Shown here: positions 53,567 to 61,667 of the stretch, piece by piece | Position numbering within the stretch: the first letter of the stretch is position 1 | How the letters are laid out: each line of letters begins with the position of its first letter | Source of the DNA: Trichobilharzia regenti | Taxonomy: Eukaryota > Platyhelminthes > Trematoda > Strigeidida > Schistosomatidae | Direction of reading: 5' to 3' | Assembly (NCBI GenBank): GCA_944472135.2 | Contig: OX235262.1 | Coordinates: 61,786,440-61,850,439 of the forward strand | DNA length: 64,000 nt | Translations under genes and position numbers: made by a program | Notes under the pieces: model-generated | The model's input: the letters and a program-made list of their open reading frames with translations, nothing else | Databases searched by the model: none | What the model was told of the DNA's origin: nothing

Positions 53567-56500
53567 TATTGTATTATCAATATTGTACCTTTGGGTTCCT
53601 AGTGGAACATAGGGATTCAACTGCACGTCCCCACTTGCTCCTGTTTTCTGCTGTACTTTTCACCTGCATCCATGTAAATCCATACTCATTCAACTCCTCT
53701 TCAAACGTTCTCCTCCATGTCACCCTAGGACTGACGTCCCACTCGCCGCTTTCCTTTTGGGTTCAACTCGAGGGCTTGACGCGCGCGCGATGTCACCCAG
53801 CGGCCTCCTCAGTGAGTGTCCAGCCCATCTCCACTTTCTCCTGCATATTTGTTGGTTGGCGACTGGTTCTTGTTTTGTTTGTTCCCAGCCATAGTTTCTG
53901 GTTGGTGATTCTTTCCGGCCCGGCCATCTGATCTTCAGTATAGATCCAGCGAAGACAGTTGTTGATAAAGGTCTACGATAGACTGTTGGAAATATTCTTT
54001 GTGACCCACCCGCCATGTTTCTGATCCATATAGAAGAACTGACTGACTTGATGTTTGTATTGAAAATCCGACTGGATTTTGTTGTTGATCCTGGCTGAGT
54101 GACGAAGATTTCCAGATTGGTTTCAGATTGACATCCTCGTTCATTCCGCCTATAGTTGAAACAGTCCTCCCTGGATTAGTGAATGAAGTAACCTCTTTCA
54201 AATCCCTCCCGTTGATGGTGATTGGCGCTGGATGTTGCTGCTGTTGTTGTTGGTTGGTTATTTCCATAACCTCCGTCTTGTCTATGTTCACCTGGAGTCC
54301 TGTCTTCTCCGGCTGCTTCTTCGACCAGTTTGTCGGTTTTTGCTTGTAAGTCTTCGATTTTGTGTGACATCAAACATAAATCATCCACTCGCGAAATTCA
54401 GGTCTTCTAGGTTCTTCACGTCGGTCCAGGATATCCCTGTCTGCTCGTTTCCCACTGTCTGACGCATAATCCAGTCAGTACACCACAATTAGGAATATCA
54501 TTGGTGATAGTAAGCACCCTTGTCTGACTCCTGTGTTTACTCCAAACGCCTCGCTGAGTCTTCCGTTGTGGATCACTTGACATGTGCCGTTGTCGTACAG
54601 CTGTTGAATAAGGTTGATGAATATTTGGGGTACGCCGTAGTACTCGAGTAATTTCCAAATTACTTCACGATCAACGCTGTCGAAGGCCTTCTCAAAGTCT
54701 ATAAAGTTGAGGTAGAGGTTTGATTGCCATTCCATGCTTTGTTCGATGATGATGCGTAGAGTTGCAATTTGGTCAGTACATGATTTGCCTTTCCTGAATC
54801 CAGCTTGTTCTGGTCGGAGTTCTGTCTCCAGTGCGTCCTTTATTCTCTCCAGGATGATGCGACTCAGGATTTTACTTGGCGTCGACAGGAGCATGATTCC
54901 TCGCCAGTTCTTGCAGAGTGAGGCGTAAGTCGCCCTTCTTTGGTAGTTTCACGAGGTAACCTTTCCTCCAGTCAGTAGGCACCTTTCCCTCCTTCCAGAC
55001 CTTTTGCAATAATGGAGTCAGCATGTCTGCTGTAGTCTCTGGGTCCGCTTTCAGTGCTTCAGGGGGTATTCCATCTGGTCCAGCTGCTTTTCCAGCTTTC
55101 AGAAGCTTGATTGCGTTCAAGACTTCAGCTTTCGTTGGAGGATTGGTGTCAACTTGCAGTTGTGTGCATGCTGTTGTTGGTATTTCTGGACAGCTTGCAG
55201 GTGATGGTCGGTTCAAGAGTCCTTTGAAGTGATCCGCCCATTGTTTAATCTGTTTTTCTTCCTTGGTAATTATGTTCCCTTGGCTGTCTTTTATAGGTTT
55301 CGCTTGTGTTGATCTCTTCCCGGATAGAGATTTGGTTATCTGATATAGTGTCCTCAGGTCCCTTTTGCCTGCTGCCTTCTCAGCTTCAGTAGCTAGATTG
55401 TCGTAGAATCGTCTTTTGTCCTTCCTAGCACTCTTCTTCACTTCTTTGTCCAATGCTTTGTAAGTTGAGCTCATCGTCTCCTTCTCCTGTCCGTCCTTGC
55501 ATTGAATCATTTTCTCTTTCACCATTCTCCTCTCTTCTATTAATTTCCAAGTGTCCGTTGAGAGCCATTCCTTGTCTTGTCTCTTCTTTCTTCCTAGAAC
55601 CGTTGAACACGTTTCGTTAAAAATCCCCTTCAGAGACTTCCAATGGTCTTCCACGCATGATTCTTCAGTGCTGTCGCGTAGTGTTTCCTGCTTCGCTCTG
55701 ACAGTTGCAGTGAAGGTGTCTTTTGTGGTTGTGTCCTTCAGTAATTGAGTGTTGAACTTGCATTGTGGCCTATCCCCAGCTATCCTCGAGGCTTTTAGTT
55801 TCACCTTGAAAGTCCCTTCTACTAGATAGTGGTCTGAACCCACATCTGTTCCTCTCCTTGACCTTGTGTCCATCTGGTGAAATCCATGTCGTCTTGTGTA
55901 TATCCTTGTGTTTGAACACACTACCGCCAATCACCAAATCATTGAAGGTGCAGAAGTCTGAGAAGAGTTCACCATTGTCGTTCATTTCACCGAGGGCCTC
56001 ACGACCCATGGTGAGTTCTCTTCCTGTGTTGTCTCCTCCCAACTTCGCATTCATATCACCCATAAGGATTTTGATATCGCCATTTGGGACGTTGTCCATT
56101 GTTGCTTGTATTTGTCTGTAGAAATCCTCCTTCTTCTCTTGTTCTGAGACGTTTGTGGGCGCATAACATTGAATGACTGTAACTTTCCTTCCTTTTGAGT
56201 TGAACCTGGCTGTCATTATCCTGGAGGAGATTGGTTCCCACTGCATGAGAGCTTTGGCTGCCGTTGGTGAAATCATGATGGCCACTCCCCCGGTGTGCTC
56301 GTGGTTGTCCTCTGGGTGACCGGAATAGATTATCTTCTCTTCATTTGGTAGTTGGCACCTTCCACATCCGTTCCATCTGCTCTCGCAGATTCCCAACACT
56401 TCTATTCTTTATATTCTCATTTTTGCGGCTACCTGGGCACTTTACCAGTTTCGTACATTGTACGAACATTCCACGTCCCCATTCTTATTGTTGCTGTCAT

Positions 56501-56753
56501 CGAAAGAATGCACATAGGCTGACTGGCTTCCCGAAGGTTTTCACCAGCCTGTCTCATTTCACTTCCCCGATTTCAGCGAAAAGTAAGGTTACTGCATATA
56601 TTTTTAGAATTTTTAATATATTTGTGCATTGAAGTTTCTGTAGCGATTTGGTTAAGTTTAGGGTTGGAGTTGCTAGCACCACGCCTTAACGTTTCCTCTT
56701 TATCCGGTCTTGGGACCGGCTAGGAAATTAGCGAGCTAGTAGTCTAGATAAGG
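53567..56753 (-). mobile_element. RTE/SR2-like LINE, copy 2, near full length
   Basis: A 14-bp TSD with one mismatch (TTTATAAAAGTTTT at 53553-53566, TTTATAAAGGTTTT at 56754-56767) brackets the copy. Both termini match copy 1: the 5' start CCTTATCTAGACTACTAGC on the minus strand, and the 3' GTTCCACTAGGAACC. Relative to copy 1 it lacks a block of about 70 bp in the endonuclease region, near 55870. Confidence 0.93.
53720..56600 (-). pseudogene. RTE endonuclease-RT ORF of copy 2, broken
   Basis: The endonuclease frame 56399-55770 contains LGICESRWNGCGRC, GDIKILMGDMNAKLGG and NDLVIGGSVFKHKD, then loses the QIDFISI block by deletion. The linker and RT start are at 55930-54872 (KAAGPDGIPPEALKADPETT, VPTDWRKGYLVKLPKKGD). 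Fingers and palm are at 54894-54475 (RPEQAGFRKGKSCTDQIATL, FIDFEKAFDSVDREVIWK, VRQGCLLSPMIFLIVV). Motif C is interrupted by four bases at 54386-54389. The C-terminal parts (54388-53720) include KWRWAGHSLRRPLGDIAR. An in-frame TAA near 56409 is shared with copy 1. Confidence 0.9.
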
Positions 56754-56767
56754 TTTATAAAGGTTTT

Positions 56768-58423
56768 AGCGAAGTTTATCGCATAATTTCTAATCACCCA
56801 CGATCTCCAAATGAAATATTACATGGCGCAATGTTGTCTGATCTGAATTGCAAACCAATCACTGGGCTAACAATGAATTATGATTTTTCTTTTTTGACTT
56901 CTTCGAGAAATGTACGATATTTGGTTAATAGTCAATTATAAAAGTGTTCGAGTACATTTTGTGACTGAAGAACATGGTTAAGGTACAGTTATCACTTCTA
57001 TTGTGATAGGTTTCCATCCACGAGTATGCTTCACCTCGAGTTTGGTGGAAACTTGTAAATCAGCAGGATGAATACATTTTAAACACTCATGAGAATAAGT
57101 GATATCATTAGAGATCATATTTTAAGAGAGTTGAACAAAGCAAACAAGATCATACATGTGCAGTATAATGATGGAGACCTTTGGCAGTCGAAATTCTAAG
57201 CAGCCCATCTTATTTTTGTTATATAAACACTATTTTACAGCTTGATGTTGCTGAAAAAACTGACTATACATAAAAGGCTTCTTCCTATTTTAACGCCTGA
57301 TATAACTTATTAGTTGGCTCCCACTTAAGTAATATCAACTCTCTCTAACCGATGGCGAATCTCTGAAGGAAGCTGTGATGTCATTTATCTGTCAGTTAGA
57401 TAGATATGAAAAGGAAGTTGACTTAGAAATAGAATTGTATCCAACATTCAAAAAAGAAGATATGTAATTCGTTTTGCTGATTAGGGATACTCTTTTAAAC
57501 AAAATAAATAATTAAGAGAAGTGTAGAGTAAAATATCAGTTGAAATACTTATTTACGAATTATCACACAAAATGTCAATCAAATGAACAGTATAGTGACG
57601 AAAATATTTTTATGATGAGAATTTATTTTTAACTGACAGTAATTGAACTCGGATAAAACAGTTTGTATGACTTTGCTTAAAATCCCTGTAAGTTGAAATC
57701 ATGCAAACCTTTCAAGTTAGAAGAAGTCAGAATTAATCGTTAGAAGCGTATTATTGTTATTATTGTTCCCTTGGGCTCCTAGTGGAACATAGGGCTTCAA
57801 CTGCACGTCTCCTTGTTGCTGTTAGAAGCGCATGCTAGGAATTTATTTAAAATATAGTCTTCGACTTCATTATCAATTTCTACAGTTTTGTGACCGGAGT
57901 AATTTAGAAGGCAAACGTTATTTCATGAATTTTCACGCTTTTTGTAACAATGAGTCATGAAATCACATATCAACAGTAATAAAAAAAATTAATTGTATGA
58001 TTAACAGTATATAAATGCGATTACTGTTTAAAGGCGGTTCAACATAAAATTATACTATCTAAGTGAATTATTACATGGGTTTCCGAAAAATGATTCACTG
58101 ATTTAAGTGGTGTCAAGTTTACCAAGAACGAGTGGGGGGGGTAAAGTTAGTTCTTCAGTACCATAGACACTATGTTATATACAAAATGTACCAAGAATGG
58201 CTAAGACCAATACTAGTCGAATTAATAAGCTTAAACTAAGCATCCATTAAGTGTTGATACAGCTATTATCTCTACCCTGCCAGTGAAGATATAACCTCCT
58301 AGTTTACTCTGCAATTACTCCTTGCATTATTCGAATCCCCTTCTCAGCAATTTTTTTGTCAAATATTTCCTTCGACAATATAATAAAAAAGAAATATCCA
58401 AGTGTTAGTTTGTAGGGATTTGA
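56768..58423. other. Gene-free stretch with one short RTE tail insertion
   Basis: Apart from the 72-bp RTE tail at 57749-57820 and a G run near 58133-58140, I see nothing to annotate. Confidence 0.4.
57749..57820 (-). mobile_element. Minimal RTE insertion: 72-bp 3' tail with 10-bp TSD
   Basis: GTTAGAAGCG at 57739-57748 and 57821-57830 flanks ATT repeats plus CTCCTAGTGGAACATAGGGC, the RTE 3' end in reverse. It shows how severely 5'-truncated RTE insertions can be in this genome. Confidence 0.9.
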
Positions 58424-58800
58424 TTGGTTACAGGATTTCATCATGAGCTGACATTGGTTAGAGAACCATTGGAAAACCTGGGAGTACTGGACAACTGTTT
58501 CGTTCTAGTTTGGAACTCTCCAGCGGTACGCACACACACAGCAGGGTTCGAACTCAGGACCTTCTGGTTACAAGGCCAGCCAACTTGCAGACCATTAAGC
58601 CACTGGGATCCGATCCAATGGCCGGACCATGAATTCTAACTTCTGTCAATTCACGACATAGCGCGACTGCTAGCCAATGTCTCCGGCGAATATTTGTCCT
58701 CACACACGATCTGCTGCACCCTACTGGTCACGACTTCCCACTAGAGCCCCAGGTAACTACCTACCTGAATAGGGCCAATCGCTAGTGATCATCTTATTGA
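58424..58800 (-). mobile_element. Family B tRNA-derived SINE, left copy of an inverted pair
   Basis: On the minus strand a long 5' module (58790-58630) precedes the tRNA-like head near 58615-58545 (A-box-like TGGCTTAATGG, B-box GAGTTCGAACCC). The hammerhead-like core is at 58529-58484, followed by a tail ending TCATGATGAAATCCTG. It pairs with the right copy over about 285 bp. Confidence 0.78.
58484..58529 (-). ncRNA. Hammerhead-like core, family B left copy
   Basis: Stem I GUACCG/CAGUAC with one mismatch, CUGGAGAG, UUC/GAA stem II, CGAAAC, AGUU, GUC. The only core deviation is A6 to G. Confidence 0.6.
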
Positions 58801-58811
58801 AATTCAAATGT

Positions 58812-59105
58812 TGGTTTGTATGTTGTGAGGACAAATGCTCGCCGGAGACATTGGCTAGCGGTCGCGCTATGTCGTGAATTGACAGAAGTTAGAATTCATG
58901 GTCCAGCCATTAAATCGGGTCACAGTGGCTTAATGGTCTGCGAGCTTGCTCGCCTTGTATCCAGAAGGTCCTGATTTCGAACCCTGCTGTGTGTGTGCGT
59001 ACTGCTGGAGAGTTCCAAACTAGAACGAAACAGTTGTCCAGTACTCCCAGGTTTTCCAATGGTTCTCTAACCAATGTCAGCTCATGATGAAATCCTGTAA
59101 CCAAA
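58812..59105 (+). mobile_element. Family B SINE, right copy of the inverted pair
   Basis: The 5' module starts at 58815 (TTGTGAGGACAAATGCTCGC). The tRNA-like head near 58925-58985 has TGGCTTAATGG and a B-box relic GATTTCGAACCC. The hammerhead-like core follows at 58999-59044 and the tail ends at about 59105. It is the reverse complement of 58424-58713 at about 92% by eye, with a spacer of about 100 bp. Confidence 0.78.
58999..59044 (+). ncRNA. Hammerhead-like core, family B right copy
   Basis: GUACUG and CAGUAC give a perfect 6-bp stem I. Then CUGGAGAG, stem II UUC-loop-GAA, CGAAAC, AGUU and GUC (cleavage expected after 59038). A6 to G is the only change in the invariant core. Confidence 0.65.
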
Positions 59106-59314
59106 AAGGAAATATTATCTGGTTCGTGTTATCTATCGGCGTAACACGTATTAAACAGTCTGACCACATGCGTACTTGTTATATAAATATATATGCAAAG
59201 TGTTAAAGGATAAAAGAATAGACATAGACCAAGTCACAAGATCACTTTGAAGATCAAAATTAACATGGAGCCCAATAAATCATAGATGAGAGTTAATGCT
59301 ACACCCTTCCTGTT

Positions 59315-60130
59315 TTAAGACCAAGGTCGCCATAGAAGTTTCAGTGTGATGATAAGTCTTCTTTGAACGTATAAAGGTGATTTGAATTTCTTGAATGATT
59401 GGGCTTCCAAAAACTGTAGTATTCGCCCTAAACAGGTTTTATAGATAGACTTAAAAGAAGTGTAAACACAAATTTTATGACCAGTGTAAGTTATATCTCT
59501 TACAATAGAAGAGCGAGGTCGGCCATTTTCTCCATTGCTTGATTTAAGGATTCCATTTGCTTCTGAAGCCATTTACAGATATGCTCAGGATCCCTCATTT
59601 GCACAGATCGATGAATCCTCAGTGTCTATGAGCAACCACACATACATTTTAATTTGTAGGTACATTGGAATGTAACATTATTTTTGGTATGTTCCAATGG
59701 CTTGGGTAGATATGAAGGCTTCACATTCTCGATTATTCAGATCTAAGCTGTTTAAAAACTTCGTAACGGCAGCGTTTTATCTTTATCTTATTATCAAGCT
59801 GCTATGATCACCAATGTAAAATAGTTTGATATTTAAGTCATTATTAGCTGCAAGTTGAAGGATGGATCTTGGTGTCCTGAACACTTCATATTTCCTTATG
59901 AACTTCTCTCAGTAACTATTATCAACAAGAGTTTCTGTCTATTTCCTTTCCCTACCTCTATGAATATTCTTTGAATTCCACTAAAGAGACACCTCACTAG
60001 GAACACCTTTCTACTGAACAGAAGAAAAGCTGTGGTAATTAAGACACTGTCCTGTCTAGGCAGGTTGTCTTATAGGTTATCTACGGTACTGATCCATTAA
60101 GCTGTCGACTGAGCAGTTCATCTAGGTAAA
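59315..60130 (-). pseudogene. Decayed Penelope-like element
   Basis: On the minus strand, near 60125-60030, LDELLSRQLNGS, TYKTTCLDRTVS and SVERCS correspond to the FLDVLLTRR.DGS region. Near 59880-59740 ILQLAANNDLNIKLFYIGD and SSLIIR correspond to PLFLRLQFKGD...EILSQRL. At 59572-59315 SSIVRDITYTGHKICVYTSF, IYKTCLGRILQFLEA and SPLYVQRRLIITL correspond to the end of the PLE protein. Stops and frameshifts abound. A hammerhead at 60373-60416 lies upstream on the same strand. Confidence 0.75.
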
Positions 60131-60320
60131 AAGAACAGTTTTCTTTCCCTTCAAAAGACCCGAATGATATGTTACTATGCATCTGATTCATTCGATCTAA
60201 AATTTAAAGAGTAGAACTAGTATTGTCACTTATGGCTGAAATGTCAAGGAAAATCCAAGTTTATTGATCTCTATTGTCATTCTGACCTGTAAAATAGCTT
60301 TTTAACTTGATCTGTATCTT

Positions 60321-60443
60321 TATAAATTATTTAAATTAATCCCAGCGTGTTAAGAAAATCAAAACAAGATTTTTCTGAACGTTTCGCCGTGTAAGCCACA
60401 GCTTCTTCAGCAGATTTATTCGGATTAATTTAGATAATTTATA
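60321..60443 (-). repeat. Palindrome-flanked PLE terminus with hammerhead
   Basis: About 21-bp inverted arms (ATAAATTATTTAAATTAATC and its near complement at about 60421-60441) bracket the ribozyme-like motif. It could fold as one large hairpin or represent a remnant of the PLE end. Confidence 0.6.
60373..60416 (-). ncRNA. Hammerhead ribozyme, PLE type
   Basis: Minus strand: UCUG, then CUGAAGA (fits CUGANGA), one A, a GCUGUG/CACGGC stem II (one G-U) with loop GCUUA, GAAAC, a tiny helix III, then GUU and the CAGA stem-I arm. Core bases are canonical; the one-base A before stem II and the GUU triplet are minor departures. It sits upstream of a PLE RT relic, where PLE hammerheads are known to occur. 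Confidence 0.7.
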
Positions 60444-60984
60444 ATGAATCAGTCTGACGCGGCGCTCAAATTATTCCAGGAAATTCGTAACACCTACGGT
60501 CTGGAAACTTATAATTGATATGTATCTATTCTGTCATAGTATTTTATTTTTTCGTATGTATTCTGATAACAAGTACGTATGAGATCAGATTGTTCAAAAT
60601 GTGTTGTGCAAAGACATGAAAACGATTAAGATAAATTTCGTCTCTTTATTGTTTTTGTGAAAATTCCCAAAGGGAACTACCTGGTACAGATCCTTTCTTC
60701 AGCTAGAATACGCTGAGTTAAATAAATTAGCAGAAACCTCGGCCAGTTCATTGCGTCGCATTCACTTTCATGTAATCACACATTGAGGTGAGATAGGGTG
60801 AATGTATTAAAAAGTAATATAGTTAGGTGGCGAGACAGGTAATTCACTTAATCTTTATATATAGAATGCATATCATTCACATGCAATTCAAATGACGCAG
60901 CACATACATTCGGAGTATGAAAATTTGCGATAAATAACCCATGGGGTAGAGAAAAATAATACACAAGGCTAACTCTAAACCCAT

Positions 60985-61040
60985 GTAAGTAAATTGTGCT
61001 TGAAAAGTCATCTAGTTATTGTTACTGTGTCAGACAGACT
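60985..61040 (+). repeat. Relic of the PLE terminus
   Basis: TAAATTGTGCTTGAAAAGTC and ATCTAG resemble the conserved GTGCTCGAAACGTCATCAG of 577-625, with decay. Confidence 0.4.
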
Positions 61041-61667
61041 CATCCAATATGGAACTAGATCTGTATTAGTTTATCTACGTCTGTTACATTCTTGCATAGC
61101 ATAGTCTGACTATTTTTCTTCTATAAGACTTTGTCTATTATGTCTCTATGAACATCTGCTGTCCCAGTTTTCATTATTCTTATTAGAGATAGCTTTAAAT
61201 TAATAAACTGAGAGCGGCAGTCAAGATGACGTGTTGCGGCGACGGAGATATAAAATCGGAAGTCTGCTGATTAATCAACCAGACTTCCATTATTATCATT
61301 TCACTTGACTGTGAGTAATATAATTATCACTATTATTACGACTCATTATACAATTTTTGTGTACAGGATTTTACCGTCCTATTAACAAATCCTAATGACT
61401 GATTGGTGCGTAATATTAACTTCTAAAGTTTCGCATATTACGATGACGCTTGAGGAGCTTGAGTTTCAAACGTCATTGTTTTGTTATACACGTATATATG
61501 AATTCATGTGGAACGACCGTAAATGACGTGACTTGCTAAAATTAATTAATTAGTGGATTAGAAATTACTTTCTTCGTTGTTGACGTCTGCTGCAATCAGC
61601 AATAAAACTGACTATGAATAATTCCCTAAAATAACTAATTTAATTCTCATATATTAGACTTATTTCA
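61041..61667. other. Nothing recognised
   Basis: AT-rich flank of RTE copy 3. A short block GTTGCGGCGACGGAGATATA near 61235-61255 loosely recalls an LTR-element primer site, but without neighbours I do not call it. Confidence 0.35.

Noticed and set aside
60985..61040. Third hammerhead of the 577-625 type
   Set aside because: GAAAC reads GAAAA and stem II is lost; only a relic.
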